Assembly (NCBI GenBank): GCA_020073485.1
Contig: JAIQFB010000012.1
Span: 105,844-169,843, forward strand
DNA: 64,000 nucleotides
From: Terriglobia bacterium
GTDB lineage: Bacteria; Acidobacteriota; Terriglobia; Acidiferrales; UBA7541
Direction: 5' to 3'
Both the position numbers and the translations under genes were made by a program. Below are positions 53,945 through 64,000 of this stretch, in pieces. The notes under the pieces were generated by a model. That model had not been told where the DNA came from. It saw nothing but the letters and a program-made list of their open reading frames with translations, and did not search any database. How positions within the stretch are numbered: position 1 is the stretch's first letter; each line of letters starts with the position of its first letter.

Positions 53945-54745
53945 ATGAGACTCCCAATGGACGGGCGAAAGATCGGGCTGGCTCGCGCCTTGTCCAAGCT
54001 TGGCTATTGCTCGCGCTCGCAAGCCGCCGACCTGATTCGTGCCGGGCGCGTACAGCTCAACGGCGCCCTGCGCAGGGACCCCGAAACGCCTGTGCGTTTG
54101 CATTCCGATCGCATTTCCGTGGACAACCATTCTGTCTTGTTTTCGCAAAAAATTTATTTGCTTCTGAACAAGCCGCGCGGCGTGGTGACCACGGCATCGG
54201 ACGAGAAAGGCCGCGATACGGTTTATTCCTGCCTGGACGAATCCTTGCCGTGGGTCGGGCCGGTGGGTCGGCTGGACAAAGCAAGCGAAGGATTATTGCT
54301 CCTCACGAACGATTCCGAATGGGCCGCCCGCCTGACCGATCCGGCGACCCATCTGGACAAAACCTATCACGTGCAGGTGGGCGCAGCGGCGGACGAATCC
54401 CTGGCGTCCATGCTGGTCAAAGGTGTGCAAACGGGCGGCCGCACCGGCACGGGTACAGGCTCTTTGGAAAAGTTGAAAGCAAAACGCGCGCGTGTATTGC
54501 GCGTGGGCGAGCGCAACGCGTGGGTGGAGATTGTGCTTGATGAAGGAAAGAACCGCCAAATCCGGCGAATGCTGGAAGCCCTGGGGATCGAAGTCTTGCG
54601 TCTGATTCGCGTCGCAATCGGCCCGCTGCAACTGGGGCAAATCGCCAAAGGAGAATTTCGCGCGCTCACAGCCGAAGAGAAGCGCGCTCTCGATCATGCC
54701 GTATCATTTTCCGGAACGCAGCGAGCGAGCCGTAAAGGCCGCTAA
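53945..54745 (+). CDS. rRNA pseudouridine synthase, RsuA/RluB/RluE type
   Basis: Isomerises a uridine in rRNA. An S4-like RNA-binding domain (RALSKLGYCSRSQAADLIRAGRVQLNG, residues 14-40) precedes the catalytic domain: LLNKPRGVVTT, VGRLDKASEGLLLLTNDSEW with the catalytic Asp in GRLDK, KTYHVQV and DEGKNRQIRRMLEALG. 266 residues from the ATG at 53945. The much longer upstream open frame is not used. Target site not determined. Confidence 0.92.
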   Translation: MRLPMDGRKIGLARALSKLGYCSRSQAADLIRAGRVQLNGALRRDPETPVRLHSDRISVDNHSVLFSQKIYLLLNKPRGVVTTASDEKGRDTVYSCLDESLPWVGPVGRLDKASEGLLLLTNDSEWAARLTDPATHLDKTYHVQVGAAADESLASMLVKGVQTGGRTGTGTGSLEKLKAKRARVLRVGERNAWVEIVLDEGKNRQIRRMLEALGIEVLRLIRVAIGPLQLGQIAKGEFRALTAEEKRALDHAVSFSGTQRASRKGR

Positions 54746-54754
54746 GCGCGACCT

Positions 54755-56593
54755 CTAAACCTTGACTTCGGCTGCGTCCAATGCCTGGCGCACATGCCCA
54801 ATCAGGGCCACGTGGCTAAACGGCTTCGCCAAGGGTTCGATGCTTGCCGGCAGGTCCGCCTGCAACGAAGGATCACGTCCCGCGTTGCCGGTCATGAACA
54901 GGACGCGAATTCCCGGCCTCAATTCAGCCAAAAGCCGCGCTAAAGCGGGGCCGCCCATTCTTGGCATGGCCACATCGGTAAGCAAGAGATGAATGGATTG
55001 GGCGAAAGTTCGCGCCACTTCCAGCGCCTGGATGCCGTCGCGAGCCGTCAGCACCGTGTACCCGTTTTCGCGCAGCACGCCGGCGGTCAAATTCAAGAGC
55101 GCTTCTTCGTCCTCAACCAGCAGAATCGTATCGTTTCCCTTGGAGGCCTCTCCGCGGACTGGATCGGGAGCGGGCGCCGCCATGGAACTCTCCGCTTGAG
55201 GCAGATAGATTTTGAATCGGGAGCCTTTTCCCGGATTCGAATCGACGCCCACAACGCCGCCGCTTTGTTTCACGACGCCGTACACGGTCGCCAGTCCCAG
55301 TCCCGTACCTTTTCCAGGAGCTTTCGTTGTGAAAAACGGCTCGAAGATATGGCGTTGCGTGAGGAGGTCCATCCCGGTGCCCGTATCGCTTACGGTAAGG
55401 AGAATATGCGGGCCGGGGCGGAGAAACGGCAGGCCGCGGGCAAGCGTTTCATTCACAAAGGTGTTGGAGGTCTCAATCACAAGGCTTCCACCCTCCGGCA
55501 TGGCATCGCGCGCGTTCACGGCAAGATTCACAATCACCTGTTCGATCTGGCTCTGGTCTGCTTTTACACGGCCCAATTGCGAATCCAGCCGCGTGGTCAA
55601 CTCGATATCCACCCCAATCAGGCGGCGCAGCATTTTGCCCATGTCTATTACCACGGCATTCAGGTCCAATATTTTGGGTTGGAGAACCTGCTGGCGGCTG
55701 AAGGCCAGTAATTGATGCGTTAAAGCGGCGGCCCGCTCGCCGGCCTTGCGAATTTGCTCGGCGCTCTTGCGCAGAGGGTCATCCTGCGCCAATTGGTGCT
55801 CGAGAGATTCGCTGTAACCGATGATGACCCCGAGCAGATTGTTGAAATCGTGTGCGATGCCTCCCGATAACCGTCCCACGGCTTCCATTTTCTGGGCCTG
55901 GCGGAGCTGTTCGTCGCGCTGGCGGAGCATCTGTTCGGCCAGCTTGCGCTCGGTAATGTCGCGGCTGACCACCACGATTTTTTCGATTTCACCCAGATGG
56001 TTTCGCACCGGGCTGGCGTTGGATTCCAGAGTCCGCCATTCCCCGTCTTTTTGCCGGAAGCGATACTCCTGGCGCGGCGCCGAACCTTTTTCAAACGTTT
56101 CGCGGCGCACGACGTGGATGGCCTCGCGGTCATCGGGGTGAATTTGTTCGTCGATCGGAGTGCCCAGAAGCTCTTCGCTGGAATATCCGAAGATTTTGCT
56201 GTATCCGGGGCTGCTGTACTGACGGTGCCCCTCGAGGTCGATCACAGTGATCAGGTCGTCGGCGTTTTCCGTGATCAGCCGGAACATTTCTTCCTGCTCG
56301 GTCAATTGTCGGCGTATGCGGTGGATCTGGAGTTGCTGGTAAATCGTGTAGAGGTCAAACAACAAAACCAGGCCAAACAAACCCCGCAGAGAGTCACGGA
56401 AGGCGAAGGAAATCTGCGGTTCGGACTGCTCAAACACGTACGAAAAAGACGCCATTCCCACCGTTAGCAGCAGTGTGACCGCAATGGCCGATGCCCACAA
56501 CCACCACTGCCGCCTCTCGGCATGGCGAATCCGCGCCCAGACAGATATCTCGTTGGGCGCCCGCAAGGAGCCCGCAATGCCGGGCATGGCCAT
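54755..56593 (-). CDS. PAS-domain hybrid histidine kinase with C-terminal receiver
   Basis: Phosphorelay kinase of 612 residues. Two transmembrane helices near residues 33-52 and 72-90, a PAS/PAC module (about 100-220, DDLITVIDLEGHRQYSSP and PRQEYRFRQKDGEW), a HisKA domain with the H-box VGRLSGGIAHDFNNLLGVI near residue 245, an HATPase domain (NARDAMPEGG, VSDTGTGMD, GKGTGLGLATV), and a receiver (about 495-608) with ILLVEDEEALLN, LLTDVAMPRMGG and KPF. NtrB-like H-box. The convergent pseudouridine synthase ends 9 nt away. Confidence 0.94.
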   Translation of the reverse strand: MAMPGIAGSLRAPNEISVWARIRHAERRQWWLWASAIAVTLLLTVGMASFSYVFEQSEPQISFAFRDSLRGLFGLVLLFDLYTIYQQLQIHRIRRQLTEQEEMFRLITENADDLITVIDLEGHRQYSSPGYSKIFGYSSEELLGTPIDEQIHPDDREAIHVVRRETFEKGSAPRQEYRFRQKDGEWRTLESNASPVRNHLGEIEKIVVVSRDITERKLAEQMLRQRDEQLRQAQKMEAVGRLSGGIAHDFNNLLGVIIGYSESLEHQLAQDDPLRKSAEQIRKAGERAAALTHQLLAFSRQQVLQPKILDLNAVVIDMGKMLRRLIGVDIELTTRLDSQLGRVKADQSQIEQVIVNLAVNARDAMPEGGSLVIETSNTFVNETLARGLPFLRPGPHILLTVSDTGTGMDLLTQRHIFEPFFTTKAPGKGTGLGLATVYGVVKQSGGVVGVDSNPGKGSRFKIYLPQAESSMAAPAPDPVRGEASKGNDTILLVEDEEALLNLTAGVLRENGYTVLTARDGIQALEVARTFAQSIHLLLTDVAMPRMGGPALARLLAELRPGIRVLFMTGNAGRDPSLQADLPASIEPLAKPFSHVALIGHVRQALDAAEVKV

Positions 56594-56770
56594 GACACTA
56601 TGTCACCATAGCGGCGTGACGCGGGGCAATAGTACTACCAGTGCTATTGCCTACGTGGAGTATCACATCCTGGAAACATAGCTATTTATCTTCCGCTCTT
56701 GGCGGCGATTGTCCGGTGGCAGATTCAGTGGGGGACTGCCATGGCCAAAGGGAACGCAGAGGAGCGACCT

Positions 56771-58042
56771 CTAAACCCACTCCCCTGCGCGCAACACCGG
56801 CTCGGAATCGCCCGACGCAGTGATGCCATCCACGTCGATGCGGTTCGACCCGATCATCCAGTCGACATGAATCAGGCTTTCGTTGGCGCCGCGCGCCGCC
56901 AGTTGTTCGGGAGTAAGGGTGTCGCCATCCTTCAAGCAGGTGCTGTAGGCCTGGCCCAGGGCAATGTGGCAGGCGGCGTTCTCGTCGAATAGCGTGTTCA
57001 TGAAAAGCAATCCGCTCGAGGCAATGGGCGACGAATGCGGCACCAATGAAACTTCGCCGAGCCGCCGCGCTCCTTCGTCGGTCTCGATCATCCGCTGGAG
57101 CACCTGATTACCGCGCGCGGCATGCGCTTCCAAAATCTTTCCCGCCCGAAACCGCACGGAAATTTCTTCAATGAGTGTGCCCTGATACGACAGCGGCTTA
57201 GTGCTGGTTACCTGCCCTTCCACGCGATCTTTGTGCGGCGTGGTGAAAACTTCCTCGGTCGGCATATTGGGAATACAGTACCGGCCGTTTCCCGCCGTCG
57301 TGCCTCCGCCCAGCCACAGGTGATCATCGGCAAGACCGACGCGGAGATCCGTGCCGGGCCCGCGGAAGTGCAGCGCCGAATAGCGCTTCTGGTTCATCCG
57401 GCTGGCGCGAGCATGCAGATTCGAGTCATGTTCTTTCCATGCGGCCACCGGATCGGACTGGTCCGCGCGCGACGCCGCGAAGATCGCATCCCAAAGCCGG
57501 GCCATCGCCTGATCCCCCGGCAGATCGGGAAATACGGCCGCAGCCCACGCGGGAGTGGCGCACGCGACGATGGTCCAGTTGATCTCATGCCGCGTAATCA
57601 GTTCCAGCGCCGGGCGGTAGGCTTTCGACATCGCGCGATTCGCACGGCTCACCTTTTCCGGATCCTCCTTCGAGAGCAGCGAAGGATTGTTCCCGGTAAT
57701 TGCCAGCCGCGCTGCGCCGCCGCGGAATGCCTGGGCCATGCCATCGTAGAGCCACGATGCGGCGGTGTCGAAGCTTGCCTCGGACCCGTAGCGAAAGCGC
57801 AGCAAGGACGACTCTTCGTCCGTAAACAACGTGGTAACCAGCGAAGCGCCGGCCTTGTAGGCGTGTTCGGTGATGCGTTGCGCCAACTGGACAGCATCCA
57901 GCGTGCAAGTCATCACCAGCTCTTGTCCCGGAGCGAGTCCCAGCCCGGCGCGCACCGCGACTTCGGCCAAGCGGTCGAGATTCTGTGCAAATTTAGATGG
58001 CGGCGAAGATTGTTCTTTGGAAAACGATGTGGTTGGATTCAT
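56771..58042 (-). CDS. Aminopeptidase, M29 family
   Basis: Metallo-aminopeptidase of the AmpS/PepS/aminopeptidase T family, 423 residues. The metal-binding signatures are seen in order: GRYCIPNMPTEEVFTTPHKD, RRLGEVSLVPHSSPI, LLFMNTLFDENAACHIALGQ and SLIHVDWMIGSNRIDVDG. A short Ser-rich leader precedes the catalytic part. The ATG at 58042 is used; a GTG 15 nt upstream is in frame. It removes N-terminal residues from peptides in the cytoplasm. Confidence 0.92.
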   Translation of the reverse strand: MNPTTSFSKEQSSPPSKFAQNLDRLAEVAVRAGLGLAPGQELVMTCTLDAVQLAQRITEHAYKAGASLVTTLFTDEESSLLRFRYGSEASFDTAASWLYDGMAQAFRGGAARLAITGNNPSLLSKEDPEKVSRANRAMSKAYRPALELITRHEINWTIVACATPAWAAAVFPDLPGDQAMARLWDAIFAASRADQSDPVAAWKEHDSNLHARASRMNQKRYSALHFRGPGTDLRVGLADDHLWLGGGTTAGNGRYCIPNMPTEEVFTTPHKDRVEGQVTSTKPLSYQGTLIEEISVRFRAGKILEAHAARGNQVLQRMIETDEGARRLGEVSLVPHSSPIASSGLLFMNTLFDENAACHIALGQAYSTCLKDGDTLTPEQLAARGANESLIHVDWMIGSNRIDVDGITASGDSEPVLRAGEWV

Positions 58043-58318
58043 GGACGCAATTATCACGCGAGGCTCGGTGTGTTGGCAATGCGGGGAATTTTCAAACCAT
58101 GACTCATTGTAAACGGAAGTCTGCCCTCTCCGTCCCGAAAACCACTGTACGGAGAGGCCGCTACGAAACCGGTTAGTAGCGATGGCAGTCGATTTTATAG
58201 AGGCCGTTCACGGTGAGCGTTCACGGTGAACCGCAGGCTTTGTGGGCGGGCATCTTTTCGAATTTCCATCCAAGCTGAATCGCTACCCAGATTCGCGATT
58301 TGGCGTACTGGATCGAGT

Positions 58319-60694
<2,376 letters not shown>

Positions 60695-60723
60695 AAGATC
60701 ATGTAACTCAAGGAGCCCGGAAA

Positions 60724-61125
60724 ATGGAAATTAAGAGAATCGGCTCACAACCTTCCGTCAGGGGACCCTCAGAGTGGTTCACCGGCACCGTGCGGATCGA
60801 TCCATTATTTCAGGCGGCCGATCCGGCATTGGTGCAAGGCGCCAGCGTAACCTTCGAGCCGGGCGCGCGGACCGCCTGGCACACGCATCCGCTCGGTCAG
60901 ACTCTCATCGTGACGGCTGGCTGCGGCTGGGCTCAGCGCGAAGGCGGGCCTATCGAGGAGATCCGGCCCGGCGACGTGGTGTGGTTCTCGCCGGGCGAGA
61001 AGCATTGGCACGGGGCCGCGCCAACCACAGCCGTGACGCACATCGCCATTCAGGAAAAGCTCGATGGTAAGGTTGTGGACTGGATGGAACACGTCAGTGA
61101 CGAGCAATACCGGGCCGGCAAATAA
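60724..61125 (+). CDS. Cupin domain protein
   Basis: Single-domain cupin of 133 residues of the (R)-mandelonitrile lyase/quercetin dioxygenase-like group. The metal motif [17 protein letters not shown] (H-x-H and a later Gln where many have Glu) is near residue 54, and GEKHWHGA supplies the second His cluster near residue 96. AAGGAG lies before the ATG. In the run between an F420 reductase-like gene and an SDR; this trio or quartet occurs widely with stress or detoxification genes. Enzymatic role unknown. Confidence 0.9.
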   Translation: MEIKRIGSQPSVRGPSEWFTGTVRIDPLFQAADPALVQGASVTFEPGARTAWHTHPLGQTLIVTAGCGWAQREGGPIEEIRPGDVVWFSPGEKHWHGAAPTTAVTHIAIQEKLDGKVVDWMEHVSDEQYRAGK

Positions 61126-61135
61126 GGGAAATGGA

Positions 61136-61879
61136 ATGACCAATAATATCGAAGGGAAAATTGTTGTCATCACGGGCGCGAGCAGCGGGCTGGGCGAGGC
61201 GACGGCCCGGTTTCTCTCCGCGCAAGGCGCCAGCGTTGTGCTGGGTGCGAGGCGCGTGGATCGCATACGGTCCCTGGCAGACGAACTGACCGGCCGCGGC
61301 GGCAAGGCGCTCGCGATCAAAACAGACGTGACCCATCGCGAGCAGGTCCAAGCCCTCGTGGATGCAGCCGTGCACACGTACGGCCGGATCGACGTCATGA
61401 TCAACAATGCCGGATTGATGCCGCAGTCTCCACTGGAGCGCCTCAAGGTCGACGAGTGGGACCGGATGATCGACGTCAATATCAAGGGCGTCCTGTACGG
61501 AATTGCCGCGGCACTGCCGTATATGAAGCAGCAGAAAGCCGGGCACATCATCAACGTCTCTTCCGTCGCCGGGCATAAGATCCGCGCCGGCGGCGCGGTT
61601 TATTCGGCGACCAAGCACGCTGTGCGAGTCATATCCGAAGGGTTGCGGCAGGAAGTGAAGGCCTTCAACATCCGCACCACGGTGATCTCACCGGGCGCGG
61701 TCGACACCGAACTCCCGAACAGCATAACCGAGCCGGATATCGCCGCGAACATCCGCAAAGTGTATGAGCTTGCGGTTCCGGCAGAATCCTTCGCGCGGGC
61801 GGTCGCCTTCGCCATGAGCCAGCCGGAGGACGTCGACATTAATGAGATCCTGTACCGGCCCACGCGGCAGGAGTTTTAG
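61136..61879 (+). CDS. Short-chain dehydrogenase/reductase
   Basis: Classical SDR of 247 residues. The cofactor motif [18 protein letters not shown] is near residue 10, [10 protein letters not shown] near 88, and the catalytic Ser and Tyr-x-x-x-Lys in INVSSVAGH and VYSATKHAV near residue 161. ARRVDRI after strand 2 suggests NADP. The ATG at 61136 lies 10 nt after the cupin stop. Substrate unknown. Confidence 0.93.
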   Translation: MTNNIEGKIVVITGASSGLGEATARFLSAQGASVVLGARRVDRIRSLADELTGRGGKALAIKTDVTHREQVQALVDAAVHTYGRIDVMINNAGLMPQSPLERLKVDEWDRMIDVNIKGVLYGIAAALPYMKQQKAGHIINVSSVAGHKIRAGGAVYSATKHAVRVISEGLRQEVKAFNIRTTVISPGAVDTELPNSITEPDIAANIRKVYELAVPAESFARAVAFAMSQPEDVDINEILYRPTRQEF

Positions 61880-61952
61880 GTTCGCCCTGGGCGTTTCAAG
61901 CGTGCAAATCTCGGCTTGTCCATATCGCGCGCACCAAAGTTGAGGTGACCAC

Positions 61953-62474
61953 ATGACGTCACTCACTGGATGGGAAAACTTCTACGTAATCGTCGGCTCC
62001 TCTGCTGGTGCGTTGATCGGTTTGCAGTTTGTTGCCATAGTCCTCATTGCCGACACGCCGATCGGACATGGTCAAGCGCAGGCTGGCGACGCGTTTGCAA
62101 CGCCGACGATCGTTCATTTCGGAGCCGTGCTGCTGCTGGCGGCGGTTTTAAGCGCCCCCTGGGACGGGATCGCCGCCCCAGCGATTCTTTGGGGTTTACT
62201 GGGCCTCAGTGGCATTGTTTACGAGATCATCGTGATTCGGCGCATGCGAGGCCAATTCGTTTACACGCCTGAGTTCGAGGACTGGTTGTTTCACGTTCTG
62301 CTGCCCTTCGCCGCATACGCAACACTGGCCGGATCGGCGTGCGCGGCTCGCTCCCACGCGGGCGCGGGACTTTTTGGCGTCGCGGCGGCGGCGCTGCTGT
62401 TGCTATTCATCGGTATTCATAACGCCTGGGACGCCGTTACATACCACATCTTTGTTGTCAGGAAACGGGGATAG
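61953..62474 (+). CDS. Small polytopic membrane protein, unknown function
   Basis: A 173-residue membrane protein with four hydrophobic spans (near residues 10-32, 55-75, 80-95 and 113-165). Small residues are abundant (GSSAGALIGLQFVAIV). No catalytic motif recognised. It lies 73 nt after the SDR gene on the same strand and may be cotranscribed. Confidence 0.75.
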   Translation: MTSLTGWENFYVIVGSSAGALIGLQFVAIVLIADTPIGHGQAQAGDAFATPTIVHFGAVLLLAAVLSAPWDGIAAPAILWGLLGLSGIVYEIIVIRRMRGQFVYTPEFEDWLFHVLLPFAAYATLAGSACAARSHAGAGLFGVAAAALLLLFIGIHNAWDAVTYHIFVVRKRG

Positions 62475-62681
62475 CATGAGGCAGGCATAACTAATTCATT
62501 TACTGCGCGTAAAGACTGAAATAACGGAATTGGTCACGCAAAATTCCCCAGCGGAATCCTGTTCCGGGATGAACAGGCCCATATTTGGTTGGCGAAGTTC
62601 TCCAGCAGTTCAAGCTGAATGCGAAGAAATCAATTTTTGGTTCGGTCGCAAATGCTTTAGAATCAAACCAACTTCCACTGC

Positions 62682-62758
62682 GCGCCCGTAGCTCAGCTGG
62701 ATAGAGCATCTGCCTTCGAAGCAGAGGGTCGGGAGTTCGAATCTCTCCGGGCGCGCCA
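62682..62758 (+). tRNA. tRNA-Arg (UCG)
   Basis: Complete cloverleaf of 77 nt: acceptor arms GCGCCCG / CGGGCGC, D arm GCTC...GAGC, anticodon arm TCTGC-CTTCGAA-GCAGA with anticodon TCG reading CGA, T arm GGGAG-TTCGAAT-CTCTC, discriminator G and an encoded CCA. Confidence 0.96.
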
Positions 62759-62792
62759 TTTCTGTGAATTTGAAAATTGACCGGAGGATCGG

Positions 62793-64000
62793 ATGATTCG
62801 GAAGAATTTACTGGTAGGCCTTTGTTTTGCACTCATCGGGATTACTGCGGCGCTTCATTCCCAAACTCCGCCGCCGCAGGTCGCCGTGCGCGCCGGACGG
62901 ATGTTTGACAGCAAGACGGGACAATTTCTCAACAAGCAAGTGGTGCTGATCCAGGGCGACAGGATCGTGGAAGTCGGGTCCGAGGATCAGGTGAAGATTC
63001 CGGCGGGCGCGCAGGTAATCGACCTCAGCAACGCTTCGGTCATGCCGGGGTTGGTCGACGCGCATACGCACATGTATGAAAGTCTTTCCGCCGGGCAGCG
63101 GGTCAATACTTCCAAAGAGGCCTGGACCATTATGGCGGTGAAGGATGCGTCCGTCGATCTGCGCGCGGGATTCACCGCGGCGCGCGACTGCGCGACGCAC
63201 GGCGAGGGCTATGGCGACGTGGACATCCGCAACGCCATCAATAAGGGAATCATCGAGGGTCCCCGGATGCAGGTTTCCACGCGCGGGATCGGCGGTTCGG
63301 GCTCCGATTACATCGGGGTGCCGGGAATCAATCTGACCGGCGGGCACCAGACGATCTCAGGCGCAGCGGAAGCGCGCGCGACGGTCCGCGATCAGGTCCG
63401 CTACGGGGCGGACTTGATCAAGATATTTCCGGCGGGCGGATATTCGTTCAGCGCTACGGGCGAACTGTATGTGGAGCCCATGCTCACACTGGAAGAGGTG
63501 CAGGCCATCGTCGATGAAGCGCACACTCACCACCGCCGTGTCGCGTCGCACGCCTATGGCGGCGATGGACTCAAGTATTCCGTACTGGCCGGAGTCGACA
63601 CGATCGAACACGGCCAGGCGCTCGACGAATCCGAGCTGACCATGATGAAACAGAAAGGGATTTATTGGGACGTGACCGGGTACCGCTACTCGCTGCCGGA
63701 AATCGTCGCGCGCGACCGCAAGGATACCGGCGGAAAATACGATCTACCGTCGATCTTCGCGAAGAATTTTCAGAAGGGGCTCTCGATGGGCGTGACCATG
63801 CTGTTCGGCAGCGGCGTTGACGGCGACCCTTACGCTCACGGGGACCAGTGGACCGAGTTTGAATGGCTGGTGAATCACGGCATGGCCCCGGCCAAGGTGC
63901 TGCAGGCGGCCACTCTGGTGGACGCGGAAGCCATGGGATGGCAGGACAGCATCGGCTCGCTGGAAAAAGGCAAGTACGCCGATCTGGTCGCCGTTTCCGG
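62793..64000 (+). CDS. Secreted amidohydrolase family protein (3' end outside window)
   Basis: Exported metal-dependent hydrolase of the imidazolonepropionase/Xaa-Pro dipeptidase-like amidohydrolase group. A signal peptide (LLVGLCFALIGITAA) is followed by the beta-sandwich start VAVRAGRMFDSKTGQFL and the first metal motif VMPGLVDAHTHMYES near residue 91. Later: the Lys region GADLIKIFPAGG, His in VASHAYGGDG and IEHGQALDE. The metal Asp in typical members follows LFGSD; here it reads LFGSGVDGDP, so Asp is displaced. The ribosome site CGGAGGATC precedes the ATG. The frame continues past the right edge after about 402 codons. Confidence 0.9.
   Translation, partial: MIRKNLLVGLCFALIGITAALHSQTPPPQVAVRAGRMFDSKTGQFLNKQVVLIQGDRIVEVGSEDQVKIPAGAQVIDLSNASVMPGLVDAHTHMYESLSAGQRVNTSKEAWTIMAVKDASVDLRAGFTAARDCATHGEGYGDVDIRNAINKGIIEGPRMQVSTRGIGGSGSDYIGVPGINLTGGHQTISGAAEARATVRDQVRYGADLIKIFPAGGYSFSATGELYVEPMLTLEEVQAIVDEAHTHHRRVASHAYGGDGLKYSVLAGVDTIEHGQALDESELTMMKQKGIYWDVTGYRYSLPEIVARDRKDTGGKYDLPSIFAKNFQKGLSMGVTMLFGSGVDGDPYAHGDQWTEFEWLVNHGMAPAKVLQAATLVDAEAMGWQDSIGSLEKGKYADLVAVS

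Overview
The window reads as a chromosomal segment of a GC-rich bacterium, most probably an Acidobacteriota member of the Terriglobia/Bryobacter-Solibacter type. This is an inference from gene content: repeated DUF6152 secreted proteins, PQQ dehydrogenase, tannase, CHRD, DUF6282 and RraA-like genes, a bactofilin next to parAB, and many GTG/TTG starts. No rRNA operon, prophage, transposase or CRISPR array is visible. One tRNA gene (Arg-UCG) is present.

Layout. 1-8.4 kb: the 5' part of a cytochrome c-PQQ dehydrogenase, a CHRD protein and tcuBA (tricarballylate oxidation) on the minus strand, then a DUF6152 protein, its partner and a Tat-exported carboxylesterase on the plus strand. 8.5-14.3 kb: a plus-strand catabolic-looking run of cyclase, ThDP enzyme, secreted unknown, DUF6282 protein and RraA/LigK-type aldolase. 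14.3-20.7 kb: thiE, a small membrane protein, a long TPR protein, rnhB and rplS on the minus strand, with a second DUF6152 module inserted on the plus strand. 20.7-29.8 kb: an envelope-glycosylation island of one GT2 enzyme and four large polytopic proteins that look like GT-C transferases. 29.8-37.1 kb: tannase-family esterase, a molybdenum hydroxylase large subunit, a cupin-like protein and a hybrid histidine kinase. 37.3-40.8 kb: ffh-rpsP-khpA-rimM-trmD on the minus strand. Together with rplS and rnhB further left, this is the classic ribosome/SRP operon, split by about 16.6 kb of accessory genes.

41-44.5 kb holds small accessory genes (DinB, MOSC, DUF3800). 44.7-53.7 kb is an origin-proximal housekeeping block: rpmH-rnpA-yidD-yidC-jag on the plus strand, then a membrane hydrolase, bactofilin, parB, parA, two parS sites, rsmG, a CPBP protease and a pseudo-receiver protein on the minus strand. 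The usual mnmE and mnmG neighbours are missing and no dnaA is in the window. 53.9-64 kb: a pseudouridine synthase, a second hybrid kinase, an M29 aminopeptidase, a putative PD-(D/E)XK protein, an aldo-keto reductase/NADP oxidoreductase/cupin/SDR run, a membrane protein, tRNA-Arg and a secreted amidohydrolase cut by the right edge.

Intergenic spaces carry dispersed palindromic REP-like elements of at least three sequence types. The main candidates for new biology are the duplicated DUF6152/partner module whose predicted mature N-terminus is His-His-Gly, the GT-C cluster inserted in the trmD-rplS operon, the parABS-bactofilin arrangement, and the cyclase/ThDP/DUF6282/aldolase pathway.
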